Source: Marsupella aquatica
Lineage: Eukaryota > Marchantiophyta
NCBI GenBank assembly: GCA_973895155.1
Contig: OZ316893.1
Coordinates: 26,598,001-26,662,000 of the forward strand
Reading direction: 5' to 3'
Length of the DNA: 64,000 nt
Positions 1-11,355 of this stretch are shown here, in pieces. The translations under genes were made by a program, and so were the position numbers. Within the stretch, counting starts at the first letter, position 1, and the number at the start of each line of letters is the position of its first letter. The notes under the pieces are model-generated. The model saw only the letters and a program-made list of their open reading frames with translations, ran no database searches and was not told the DNA's origin.

Positions 1-2365
1 AACACTGAGTCCGCCCGGCGTTCTGTATGTCAGTTTATCAAGTGTCACAAGTTCAATTTTTCCTTTCAGATAGGGGACCGAGATTAGGCATGTACATACA
101 ACATTCAAAGGAAAATGACTCCGATGTTGAATAGTGACCCAAAGAGTCCCCTTCAATCTAATTGCCCACAGAGCTTTCCTTCTTGCATCGTCCTGATGAG
201 AACTCACAAGCCTTGGGAGCAGGTTTATTTGTGAAGCATGCGAACACCGTGTTATCTCCCTTGTGTGGAAGCCGTGGAAATAGGATGACGAAATAGATTC
301 CAATCCATACTTTCTCAAGAGGTGCTTCTTTTTCGGTAGATATCTGTGACTTGTGGTACTTTCAGTGGATCGCTTAGGATATGCAGAACAACGCGTGACT
401 ATGTCCAGCATGTATGTCCCTCTTTTTGTCATTTTCTTGAAAGAATTTTCCAAAGGAGCAGTCGGTATGTGAATTTCGGGTTCTGTAGTCAAGTTCGGAT
501 AAGGAGGGTGGTCTCTCCAGTTGAATCTTCCTGAATGACTGCACCCGAGTTCTGCTCTATTGACAGCATCTTTTCGGTCGAAAATATCTTAGGAAGCAGA
601 CAGCAGCATAGGATCGCCATCAGATCAGATTAGCATATTTGCTGTTTAATATACGGCCGCTGTGGACGAAGCATTGTCGGTCATCCACAGCAGTTAACCT
701 GATAGCGGTAAACACTAACAAGAGACACACTTCTACGAGCGACGATTAAGACTTTCTCCAACATAACCTTTTCCACAGACGTGGCAAGGCCAGATGTATT
801 CTTCACCCTTTTCCAGGACAACAAGCTCAGATTTGCATTTCATTCTTTCCAAGAGAACAAGCCCCGGATGTATACAGACTCCGTCAGGAAGCGAGTTGTT
901 CGTGAACTATTCGGCCTTTTCTTTGATCATCGATCAGTTAATTTAGAAAAAGAGAAATATTTAAGGTGTCGTTCCTGATCAGGACCTCCACTGGAACACG
1001 TCAACTCCTCATTAATGACCGATGACCATCTTGAGACGGAGACGTCACTGCCACACTCGCCTCTGTTGCTTTACACTCAGGTTGGGTACATCACTGGACC
1101 ATTGTTTCATGTTCTTTCGAGTGGAGAGGCCAGAGTGGTATGCTTTAAAATTTCACCGACAGATTTCAGGATGGAGGGGGTTCGTGGTTACGGGACTTAA
1201 CCCAACCTTCACGACATCACCACCCATAAAGTCCGCAACGTGTGTGTCGCTTCGAAAGATTTCAGAGAATTACCTTCTATGAAACAGTACTCAAACTCCG
1301 TGACGTTATTTGTGTCTTGCCCGGAAGAATTTCTGAGAATGTCGAAGAACTACATCTCATAAAACAGTAGGTAGATCGGGAGGAGGGCCCCAGAAGACGA
1401 GCGACGCCTGAAGAGGGCCGGGAAGTCGGAGTGAACAGAGCCTGACTTGCGTGACAGGATCCCTCCATGGAAGGTAGGTGAGCTGAATGGTGATTCTATT
1501 CGTTTCAAATCAATTTAGGATACAGTACCGCAGCGAGTTTGTGCAGAACACAGGTCTATTGGGTACCAAGCGAGGCAGATTACCGTGGCAAGGTGACTGT
1601 TTAGTGCACGTTGTTCTCGGGTTGAAACCTGTTCGTGTGGGTGTGCGCCAGAGGAGCACCTTCGAAGTCCAACGACAGACAGTGCTGTAAGGTTGCAATC
1701 ATAGTTGCGGACAGATCTTTGGTCATTCTGCACATTTGGCTCCAAGAGCAAAGAAGAGAATGTTCAGGCACCATTAGGGGACTCTCAAAGCTTGGAAATT
1801 AGAGATGATGGTAATGAGGCACAAAGAATAGGCCACAACTTTTTCACAAGACTAATGTGTAAAAGGTATTTTTGTGACTACTAATGGTTATGGGATAAGA
1901 CCAATCCTTATGGCAAAAACTTATGGACTATAAATAGTGTAGTACTTAACTTTTTGTGTCCACAATTCATATCTAGGGAGTTAAGGTAAATCAAATTGCC
2001 AGCTTTGAGACTCCCTATTGTATCACACTAGTCTTAGAGGAGAGACTAAGCTGGCTCACAATCTACAGTAATTGACATCTCCAATCCTCTGGCAGCACTT
2101 CTGTGATACAGTGCGCTCCGTGGGATTTGCAGTCATTTGTGTTCAACAAGTAATTGAAACACTAATTATTGCTGCTATAATCGTCTCTCTTTGAGTGCAC
2201 ACTCCATGAGGGCAACACAGGGCTAACTGCAAGGGATCCTCTTCTTCCCTTTTTATTACATGGACTCTGCACCTCTTTTTGCACCTTTGGTACTGCCAAC
2301 TTGGGTAACCGCAATGTATCCCGTTCTTCCCTTTCTTATTATTGAGTTGCACTTTTGAGCCTTCC
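1..2365. other. Intergenic DNA, no gene recognised
   Basis: Only short open frames (under 90 codons) are present and none resembles a known family. There is no convincing splice structure, RNA gene or terminal repeat. Composition is mixed, turning AT-rich toward the right. It may hold decayed gene or transposon sequence that I cannot identify. Confidence 0.5.
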
Positions 2366-4640
2366 TTAGTGCAAAAAGGCCTGAAATTTTTTCCACTAAA
2401 CTTGAAGCTGCTATATTATATGGTGAATCCAATTTTCATGTTTTATCTTATTCAGATTTTGTGTCCAGTATTTTAATCTCAATGTGCCTTAACAAGGTGA
2501 ATCATTTGTATTAATTTGATTTTGAATTAACTTTTGGACCCCTTTTAATTTTAGTGAACTTAGACTATTTGACTCCTCTCATAAATGTTTAATATTTCTT
2601 TTCCAATCACTCCTTAGTGAATTCTCTCTTTTCTCATGGAGTGAGAGAAATGAATTTGAATAATGTGCACATCCTGTTTACTAAATTCCCCTCTTTGTTT
2701 TTTTTACAAAATTTATGATTTTAATTGAGTTGACTATCATTATCTAGAAGCAAGTGAAAATCTGGATGTGCCCAACTCTTTAGTACCTACCTTTGTACTT
2801 TCTTGGTCATTATTGTTTTTCTTTGCATGTACTTACGGTTTTGTGTGTCACTCACTCTTTTAAATAAAGTGTTTATAAGAAAGGGGGTGGGGGGCAACAA
2901 CCACCAGGAGGGAAGGACTCAGGGGCCTAAAGGCCAAGGGGTGAGCAAATTAGTAACTCACCCACTCACTCTTAATTAACAGATTTTAATTTCTTGGCAC
3001 ATACTTTACATCTACCTTCCTCTTTTATAATAAATAAATTAGATGAATTATAAATCACCACAAAACAAAATAAGGAGCATGTTCTAGGATGAATATGCTA
3101 TATGCAAAAAGGCCTGAAATTTTTTCCACTAAACTTTGGCAGTCAAACCCCTTGATAAATGCATGACATTGTTCAGTGGAGTAAATTGCACTCATGGGGT
3201 AGGGGACCAGATTTAGGTCAGTCACCAAAATCTACACTTACAGAGTATAATTGCACATTTAACACGACTGAATGAAGATAATTGTACATTTAACAAGGCA
3301 ATGTAAACCTTACACTCATATTGATAACTGCACAATTTCATGGGTTTGCACTTATCACATTGGTTGCTTCTTCCCTCAAGTGTGCACTTAGACAGGACTG
3401 TACTGTAGACAAGGCAATCATTGAATTATGCTTGTGTGTAGCACGTTTTCTCACTTTTTGTTGGTCATCAGTAGGCAGCTACAGAGCTGACGCTCCATGG
3501 AAGATACTCTACATACGAGCATGCCTTTAACTGATACATGGGAAAAGCAAAGGCATATCCTAAATGACAGGAGAAGCAATGGCTTTTCGAAAACTCTAAT
3601 GGTGGTGATTCTTTACCTTGGGGGTTGAGCACTAGGAAGCATCGTAGCTTGGTTTTTCATTTTTTCCATGATGTTAAGGAATATTCCTTATCTCATTCTC
3701 ATTTTGCTATATTATTTTCTGGCAATCAGATTTCCCCAGATTCAAGGATAATATTTAGATTCTGGCTAAACCTGAATGAGATCTGAGGCTAAGTGAGAAA
3801 CTGGCTAAATGGAATACTGAAAAACTAGATAATTTTTGCAAGCAGTGATAACGCTAATGAGATCTGAGGCTAAGTGAGAAACTGGCTAGTGGAAAACTGA
3901 AAACCTAGAGAATTCTTGATGCTGCTATAGGGTGAATCCACCTTTCAGATTTTGTCTTTTCATATTTTCAGTCTATATTTTAATTTCAATGTGCCTTTTC
4001 TAGGTGTATCATTTGTGCTGTATAGATTAGAAATGAATTTTGGGACCCCCTTTAATTTTTGCTGTAGTAGAGGATTTTTAGCTCATTTTGACATCCCTCT
4101 TCACTTTTTAGTCTTTGCTATCCTAAGCATTTACTTTACCACCACTAATTTTGAACTTATACTAGTTGGAGAGAAGTTTTATCTGCTCTCATGAGCCAGA
4201 GAAATGAATATGAGCAGTGTGGACAACTAGTGTCTTAAGTTCCCTCCATGATTAGTTTTCCTAAACTTATGGTTTTGATTAAATGATTGTCATTACCTCA
4301 GGCAAGTACGTATGTGTACCTGCACAACTATTCAATATCTTTATTCCATAAGACTTGTACTTTTCATTAGGTGTATTTCTTTGCTTGTGCCCTACTTCTA
4401 TGTTGTATCATTCCCCTCATTGTTAAAAGATACTCTTTTCTTTGCATATACTATACTTGTACTGTTGTATATTATTGTAAAAAAAATAGATATCTTACAC
4501 ATCACTACAGACAAAAAACAATGCATGTTCCAGGATGAACATGCTATATGGAAAACTGAAAACCTAGAGAATTCTAGCAAAAAGTGATAACCCTACTGAG
4601 ACCTGAGGCTAAGTGGTAACATGGCTAATGGAAGAAATCT
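2366..4640. repeat. Diverged AT-rich dispersed repeat family (three relic copies)
   Basis: A block at about 2366-2900, beginning AAAGGCCTGAAATTTTTTCC, has its first 30 bases repeated at about 3107-3136. Its following part (GCTGCTATA..GGTGAATCCA, then a stretch ending in TTTTAATTTT) is repeated with many changes at about 3918-4330. A second motif, GAGATCTGAGGCTAAGTGAG, occurs twice in tandem (3777-3920, period 81) and in decayed form at about 4600. No coding capacity or terminal structure is visible. These look like old copies of a non-coding repeat. Confidence 0.5.
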
Positions 4641-5811
4641 AAAAAAATGATGAAGACTGTTTAGAGAAGTGGAATCTAGCAATATTTGGCCATTAAAAAG
4701 AACGCTGGTAGGAAGGGATGATGAAAGGAGCTGATCGGTGGGGTTACTCCCAGGCCTTGTGTGCCAATTCTTGACCCATAGTTATCAAATTAGACTGGTC
4801 ACAGAATGCTCTGTTCTTGGCTCGGTGCCCCACCATGTCCCCACGAGTGGGTTGGTCTCAGTTTCTTTCATTGGAATTTTACTTGTTGGTAAAGATGAAA
4901 TTGTACTTAAATCGAGGGACAAATTAATTAAGCTGAATTCTTGTTTGCCTATAAGTAAGTATCGATTATACTTAATTGGAGGGCCTAGTGCATTAACTAT
5001 CATTACTCCTAGGGATACAACTTGCCTTGTCATCTAAACATTGACGCATCTATAAAAAATATTAGGACAAGTACTTGAGGGACCCATGATGAAAAACATT
5101 ATTTGATGGGCCCCAGTCATGAGTGATCCATATTGTTAGTAAACCTTAGATCAACGTACTGAAAACTTCATGTGGTTGGGGTCTATCAAGTTTTAAAAGA
5201 TATTACTATTATCTTTAAATTTGTTTTTCAATTCAACCCATTAAAATAGAACAATTGTCCTTTTAGTTTACTACAGGACAAAATTGTTGATGCTTAAGTC
5301 CAGACAATAAGTTCTGGCTGCAACAAAATTCCACGCAGAAGAAACCATGTACACTAGACTTTGACATACAACAATGAGGTGAAATGAAGGATGATCAAAC
5401 TATTGTCAAACCTGAAACCAAGTAACCTCAAATTCTTACACGGACACAGATTGAGTCATGGAAAAGTGCTGTGAACTTAAGTCATCTTGTTGTCTCATTA
5501 TGCTCCGGAAGGACTACCAATGACTTAACCCACCACTGTCCATATAAAAGGAGAAGTGTCCAAGACTCCTCACTTTTTCACATTTCTCTCCTCTAGTGTG
5601 AGACTTTGCTCCATAATTTCAGGAAAAGAATACTAAAAATGGTGAAACCTGGTGAACCAGGTTTTGTCATGGACAGTGGCACTTTAAGAAGCCCATCCTG
5701 GAGACCATTCCTAGTTTCAGCCCCTATTTGAAGCCTGAGTAGCTCAACTGAGAAACTCTGCTAAACTCAACTTGGATCTGTGCCTAAATAATAGTCAACC
5801 TACCCTTATTG
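4641..5811. other. Intergenic DNA, no gene recognised
   Basis: There is an open frame of 99 codons at 4738-5037 with an overlapping antisense frame. Neither resembles a known protein. A small perfect hairpin (AAACCTGG, 4-base loop, CCAGGTTT) lies near 5645-5664. Nothing else could be supported. Confidence 0.4.
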
Positions 5812-5953
5812 GGCCATGCCACATTACCGACAACACAATCTTGCTTCAAAACAGAGATTGTCATTTCAACCGGTACATACTGTGATTTGGCCACATTAGA
5901 GACAACATAATTTTGCTCCAAAACAGTGAGATTGTCATTCCAACCAGTACATG
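5812..5953. repeat. Imperfect tandem duplication, about 72 bp, two copies
   Basis: Two adjacent copies share the skeleton GCCACATTA..GACAACA..A..TTGCT.CAAAACAG and end with GATTGTCATT.CAACC.GTACAT. Several substitutions separate them. The duplication lies just outside the copia insertion, with no coding sense. Confidence 0.6.
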
Positions 5954-6094
5954 TCAAATGCAACTAGGCAAGAATAATATAGCTTATTGTCATGACTCTC
6001 GATAACAAGGGTTGTATAAAAGTTGCATGCATATGCAATGTCATGCCAACACAGGTATATGCTTGATGGGACCCCTGGCAAAACTTTTGTAAGT

Positions 6095-6099
6095 GACGG
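6095..6099. repeat. Target-site duplication of the copia element, left copy (GACGG)
   Basis: GACGG immediately precedes the LTR end at 6100. The same five bases follow the other LTR at 22632-22636. Five bases is the usual Ty1/copia duplication length, and it shows that the 16.5 kb between the copies belongs to one insertion plus whatever nested in it later. Confidence 0.93.
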
Positions 6100-6444
6100 T
6101 GTTGAGCATAGACGACAATCGCAACGGCAAGCCCATGAACCATCCAATGCACAAGAGTCAACATAGAGAGATACGTGGTTCACTTCCACATGAGACTACG
6201 TCCTCGGGAACACACATGAGCTTTATTGCACTCTAGGTTGACCGGCCATACCAAGCATCCACATCGCAAGCTCTCTCTATCTCTCAACTAGCTTCGTAAC
6301 AATGAGCCTGAGTTCCCACTCTCCAAGCAAACACCGTTTGGTAATAGAGTGTGCACAACATGACTAACCTAACCAAGTCTGTGACTAAGATTAGCCTTAA
6401 CTATGGTACAGTCGTAACTCTAGACATAAGAGTAAATCCAAACA
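6100..6444 (-). repeat. Copia 3' LTR
   Basis: 345 bp, in minus orientation TGTTTGGATTTACTC to GCTATGCTCAACA, that is TG..CA ended. It matches 22286-22631 over its whole length with about 10% difference. It is preceded on the element strand by a polypurine tract and followed by the GACGG duplication. Confidence 0.92.
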
Positions 6445-6458
6445 ACCTCCCCCTTGAC
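6445..6458 (-). other. Copia polypurine tract
   Basis: On the minus strand the bases directly upstream of the 3' LTR read CAAGGGGGAGGT, a G-rich purine run at the place where plus-strand DNA synthesis is primed in LTR retrotransposons. Confidence 0.8.
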
Positions 6459-6635
6459 TCTGGTCTAGGGGAGGGTAAAGACTATTACCAATATGATTGC
6501 TCAGTAGGAAGTTCTCGAAAGAAAAACCAAACCGGTTTTTCCCTCTTTAGACGAGAGTAGACCAGAACTAAGCCGTAGCCTATACAAGGAATGAGCAAGA
6601 GCATATCTCAGTATCTACACAAATGTTAAGTAACC

Positions 6636-7444
6636 CTACTTGTGAGGCAATTGCAAAACCTGAAACGCATCACGGTGTCTAGAAAAACTCTCCAAATGAA
6701 TCACTTTGGTAAAAACATTAGTCGGGTTGAGTTTACCGTCAATCTTGACTAGCTCAAATATATTATCAGACACAGCCTGCCTTATAAAATGGTATCTGAC
6801 TTCGATGTGCTTCACTTTGCTGTCCATCACCTGGTTCATAGCAAGGTGGAGTGCACTCTGACTATCACAATGGAGCTTCACATTCCCCTGTGGCAATCCC
6901 ATCTCAGTGATCAATCTATCCAACCAAATCGCTTCCTTTGTTGCTTCTGCTGCAACATACTCCGCTTCTGTAGTAGATTGACCAATACACTTCTGCAAAG
7001 TAGACCTCCAACTTATGCATCCACCGCCAAGTGTGAACACGTAACCTGTTGTTGACCTCCTCCGATCCAGATCCTGTGCATAGTCAGCATCTACATAGCC
7101 CATCAATGATCTAGCATTATCAGCATGTGCATCCAAAAATAGACCATGATCCACGGTACCCTTCAAATACCAAATAATCCACTTCACTGCTTCCCAGTGT
7201 ACCTTCCTTGGATTTGACATGTACCTGCTCACCTTGCCCATAGCCATGGCAAGATCAGATCTAGTGCAAGTCATCAAATACATGAGACTCCCCACTGCCT
7301 TGTCATAATGAACCTTTGATATCAGCCCCTTCTCTGTCTCATCCGTAAGACAGAAAGCTTAGAACGACAACTTGAAATGTGGAGCCAACGGGGTACTTAC
7401 TGGCTTGCTATCCCCCATGTTGAACCTTGCAATTACCTTCCTTG
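6636..7444 (-). pseudogene. Copia RT C-terminus and RNase H, left of the gypsy insertion
   Basis: Read on the minus strand, this is the continuation of copia reverse transcriptase after the gypsy insertion. It starts with RKVIARFNM and SKPVSTPLAP, then GSLMYLM and the conserved YVDADYA and TEAEYVA motifs of copia RNase H, ending near VLQLPHK. One in-frame TAA at 7359-7361 interrupts it; the frame is otherwise kept to the stop at 6636. It belongs with the RT segments at 16737-16866 and 17537-18060, from which it was separated by insertion. Confidence 0.88.
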
Positions 7445-7448
7445 CATA
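7445..7448. repeat. Target-site duplication of the gypsy element, left copy (CATA)
   Basis: CATA (TATG on the element strand) lies outside the element end at 7449 and recurs at 16733-16736. Joining the copia frame across a single copy restores the continuous copia reading GSY-ARKVIA, which supports these ends. A 5-base duplication with one mismatch is also possible. Confidence 0.75.
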
Positions 7449-7450
7449 TG

Positions 7451-7586
7451 TCGTGCGCATACACATCGCTATACAACATACATCGCTTGTCACACATATC
7501 CAAGCATAGTCACAATCTAACGACACAAACCCAAGAGAATGATCTACAAATGGAACCCATGTCCATACATGCCCAAAACCCACAAT
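7451..7586 (-). repeat. Segment A, outer copy at the 3' end of the gypsy element
   Basis: 136 bp nearly identical (one difference seen) to 7918-8053. It sits outside the LTR segment B (7586-7913) and ends in GACA beside the CATA duplication, so it appears to be part of the integrated DNA. No copy of A flanks the B segment at the other end of the element. Confidence 0.85.
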
Positions 7587-7913
7587 AATCTTCTTCAATA
7601 GTGCAAATCGAACAACGATCGGTGCTAATCCAACAACGATCCCATCCGACGCGATCACACATGTATGTCAAGCCCAACGCACCTTGTGCTTCAAGGAATC
7701 CACGTTACATGCACACAACCTGGTCAGCCACACCATAGCCACCAAGCTCATGCTCAAAGGCTCAACATTGAAAGATGAGGCCTTTGAGCCAACACAAGGG
7801 GATAACTATCCCTCACACAAACTCAAACTAAACATAGTGCTCATGTGCACACATACAAACCTCTATACCTAGATAGTACGATATACTTTACTATCACTCT
7901 AAATGGTGTGACA
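7586..7913 (-). repeat. Gypsy LTR segment B, 3' copy
   Basis: 328 bp matching 16404-16732 with about three substitutions and one indel. On the element strand it begins TGTCACACC and ends GAAGATTA. It is the only LTR portion common to both ends. Confidence 0.9.
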
Positions 7914-7917
7914 GCTA

Positions 7918-8053
7918 TCGTGCACATACACATCGCTATACAACATACATCGCTTGTCACACATATCCAAGCATAGTCACAATCTAACGACACAAACCCA
8001 AGAGAATGATCTACAAATGGAACCCATGTCCATACATGCCCAAAACCCACAAT
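7918..8053 (-). repeat. Segment A, inner copy, directly after the polypurine tract
   Basis: 136 bp copy of 7451-7586. It follows a purine-rich tract on the element strand, so by position the 3' LTR should begin here with TGTGGG. That makes the 3' LTR an A-B-A array of about 603 bp. Confidence 0.8.
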
Positions 8054-8062
8054 CGCCCCTCT
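8053..8062 (-). other. Probable gypsy polypurine tract
   Basis: AGAGGGGCGA on the element strand lies just upstream of segment A. The junction of A and B lacks a comparable purine run. Confidence 0.55.
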
Positions 8063-8226
8063 AGCTGAAAGTGAGGTCCCCTAACTCTAGCTAGCCATGA
8101 GTTCTACAAGGTTGATATACACCTTTTTAGGTGTGAAGATCAGGAGGCTGGGTGCAAGTGAGCCCCATCGATCACCTACCTGCAATCTATATCTTCCATG
8201 AGAACACAAATGATAACTAGTCGGCA

Positions 8227-9339
8227 TCACCGACATTGAGGACACAACCATGATCCACTAGGAATCATGTGCAAGGGTGGTGTCAAACAAGACATGTGCC
8301 ATCCTCTAGAACACCGATCACAAATCAACATAGTAACTGCTCCCTGAGCAGACCCACACAACATACACTTCAAGCCAGCACGAACCTGTGCCAAGCTTGG
8401 ATCCACAGTACCATCAATGTTTGGAAGATGACATGGCGCACAATTACGCACATGATCCTTCCAAACCATACCATCACACCCTTCCAATATAAGGACTCCA
8501 GAAGGCAACACTTCACGCACACGTAAGATTGTCCGCCCTGCGGTCACATCAAGCATCGTTGGTGCTGTTTGCTGCAAATAAACATAATCGCCAGGATGAA
8601 ATCTTCTAATCCTCGTGCGATAACCTCCTCCACGAATAGTAGCATACCGCAAAGTATCACGATGTTGGGCAATAGCAAGGTTGTCAAAGGCCATGGGCAT
8701 GACTCTCTCAAAAACTTGTGCCCTGTCTGAACAAACCTTGACCCAAACATCTGGGTCATCCAAATCCACAACAGTTGTAACATCACGATGAATAGCCGCT
8801 GGCAAATCTGGTTCTCTACCATAGAGCAAGAAATAAGGTGAAAAGGATGCAAGTGATGCTTGTCGACTAAAACGGTAGCCCATAGCTAACCAAGATAGTT
8901 GGAGATCCCAGTCTCCCAAATGACCAACCTGCAAGCCATACTTACGCAATCCTCTCTTCATAGTTTGTACAACTCTCTCTGCCAATCCATCTGCCTCAGG
9001 ATGATCGCGAGAAGTAGTACGATGATCAATCAGAGCTTGCTCACACAAACCCTCAAAATCTCCACGGAATTCCGTGCCCTGATCAGTCAACACCTTAGCT
9101 GGTGCTCCAAAATGACTGAGTACTCGATCCAAAAATGTGGTAGCCACTCCTCCACTAGCTTTATCTAGCAATGCCACTAGTTCAATCCACTTGGAGAAGT
9201 GCTCCACCATAACCAAAACATACCGATTGTGACGTTGGGTAAGAGGCAATGGACCAGCAAAGTCCAAACTCCATCGATATCCCAAACCCATGATCGGCAG
9301 CGGATGCAACTGGGGAGTGGGAGCATTGAACGATGCTCA
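8227..9339 (-). pseudogene. Gypsy integrase core with C-terminal PHD finger
   Basis: After an in-frame TGA at 9337-9339 this 360-codon stretch is open. It holds the integrase catalytic core: Asp in SLDFAG, Asp in TDQGTEF and Glu in ADGLAER, at residues 16, 76 and 111 of the open stretch, with 34 residues between the last two by my count. A gypsy-type C-terminal beta domain follows (GDYVYLQQTAP). The last 46 residues form a PHD zinc finger with the C4HC3 pattern: CMLC, CDRC, GWHMSC and CPQC, ending directly before the stop. PHD fingers read histone H3 tails, so inferred function is targeting integration to a chromatin state, taking the place that a chromodomain holds in chromoviruses. Confidence 0.88.
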
Positions 9340-10212
9340 CACTCGATCACAAACCACATACTTAGTTATCAATTGCTGGACATCAGTGTGCATACCACGC
9401 CACCAATACTGTGTGTGCAGCAAGCTATAAGTGCGCTTCACACCAAAGTGCCCTAACTCTTCGTGCGCATGTCGCACCAAATGTACTCGTTGTGACGGTT
9501 TTGGTACAACCAATACCTTCCCATCACGTAGTACCCTCAAAATATGGTTTCCTTCCCATCTAAATCTCTTGGCTCGTTGTAGAACCCTATCACGCTCCTT
9601 AGCATCAACATTGCCACCAATGGAGCCAACACGCAAATATTCCAACACTCTCACATCGTTGTGAATATCTTGCTGTCCAAAAACTATATCACCAACATCC
9701 ATATTGGAAGACTCATCATCTCCTCTATCCAATGAAGTAGAGTCTACATATCCAGTACATACTGGCACCCAACAAAGGAAAGCAGACGCATGCCATCCTG
9801 ACACCATCTCCTTATCCGTCTCACCATGCCATCGGGCTCCAGTCTCATCCTCTTGACTGGTACATGGATTGCGGCTCAACCCATCCGCATCCAAATTCAC
9901 TTTTCCAGGTCTATGCACAACCTGAAAATCATACTCCTGCAACAACAATGCCCATCGTGCAAGCTTCCCTCTAAGCTTGTCAGACTCCATTAACCACTTG
10001 AGAGGTTGATGATCAGTGATCAAGGTGAACAAATTACCAAACAAATAGCAACGGAAATGTGCCACAGCCCACACTGCTGCCAAACACTCTCCCTCATAAG
10101 AGCTATACTTAGCCTCTGCTGAATTGTTGGATCTACTGGCATACGCCACAACAAACTCACTCCCCTCATCATCCTTCTGAGTCAACACTGCTCCAAGCCC
10201 TACTCCACTCTA
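9337..10212 (-). pseudogene. Gypsy RNase H and integrase zinc-binding domain
   Basis: Open from the TAG at 10210-10212 to the TGA at 9337-9339, in the same frame as the RT and integrase segments. The first third is gypsy RNase H (FVVAYASRSNN, YEGECLAAVWA, TDHQPLKWLM). A linker follows, and then the HHCC zinc finger of integrase: HAHEELGHFGVKRTY, YWWRGM, and the final Cys pair, where the second Cys position reads through VCDRV into the stop. A tryptophan-to-stop change (TGG to TAG) at 10210 would account for the upstream break in the usual TDWS motif. Confidence 0.85.
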
Positions 10213-11355
10213 ATCAGTGTGAAGCTGAAATGGTCGCCCTGAAATGGGTCTTCTCAAAATATGTGTTGACGCCAGTCTTTCCTTCAACTCCTGGAAAGCA
10301 TGCTCCTGGTCGTCTTCCCAAATCCACTCTTGATCCAACTTAGTGAGTATAGTTAAAGGTTTAGCAAGCTGGCTAAATCCTTTAACATACCTCCTATAGT
10401 AGCTCGCCAATCCCCAAAATGCACGAACTCTGCTCACATCAGTAGGATGAGGAATCTGTGTAATGGCCTCCACCTTAGTCTGTTGCACACCCAATCCTCC
10501 TGGGTAGATAGTGTGGCCCAAATACTCAATCTTCTCTTGAAAGAACTTACACTTGCCGGGATGGAGCTTCAATCCATGTTCCCTCAATCTCTCAAACACA
10601 ATCTGCAAATGTCTCTAATGTTCTTCCACAGTAGAAGAATAAACCAAAATATCATCAATATAACATCTAACAAAATCCAAACCTGCAAGGATTCGATCCA
10701 TGACTCTCTGGAACTCAGCTGGTGCATTCTTCAACCTAAATGGTAAGAACAACCACTGATACAAATGATCTTTGCCATAAGAATCAATCCCCCAGAATGC
10801 TGTCTTGGACCTGTCAGAATGCCTAATTGGCAACTGATGGTACCCCGCTCTGAGGTCCAACAAACTAAAAATCCTTGCATGCCCCACTGCATCAAAGATC
10901 TCCTCCGGTGTGGGCATGGCATATCGATCAGATTTTGTCTGACGATTAATAGGCCGGTAATCACCGCACATTCGCCTATCCGTGTAATTGCCATGCACAT
11001 CCTTCTTGGCTGGCATCACTGTGGCAGATGCATACTCTCCGTATGAAATCTCCACCAAACCAGCTTCCAACAAATCCTGAGTTCTACTCTGGATCAATGC
11101 CCTCTCCATATCACTATATCGATATGGTCGTCGAAAGATTGGTGCATCACTAGCCAATTCAATCTGAATACCAGGGCCCTTCAATGTTCCCAAATCCTTC
11201 ATGCTAAATGCAAAACAATTCCAGTAACTCTTCAAGAATTGATGCATTCGACGTCTCTCACCCCCTGTCAACTTAGGGCCAATTTGTGGCTCCCAACTCT
11301 CCATCAAAGCTGTGATGTCTTCCTTTGGGGTTGAAGAGATAGTCGGTGGTTGCTA
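10210..11355 (-). pseudogene. Gypsy reverse transcriptase
   Basis: Contains the RT blocks in order: MCGDYRPINRQT, SLLDLRAGYHQLPI, LPFRLKNAPAEFQRVM, and the catalytic YIDD at about 10651-10662. The thumb and connection follow (YLGHTIYPGG, FWGLASYYRRYVKGF). It is bounded by TAG codons at 11353-11355 and 10210-10212 and interrupted by TAG at 10615-10617, all in one frame. The catalytic residues are intact, so the enzyme was functional before the nonsense changes. Confidence 0.9.

Noticed and set aside
6789-7055. Plus-strand ORFs across the retroelements
   Set aside because: Antisense shadows of copia and gypsy coding frames with no independent features.
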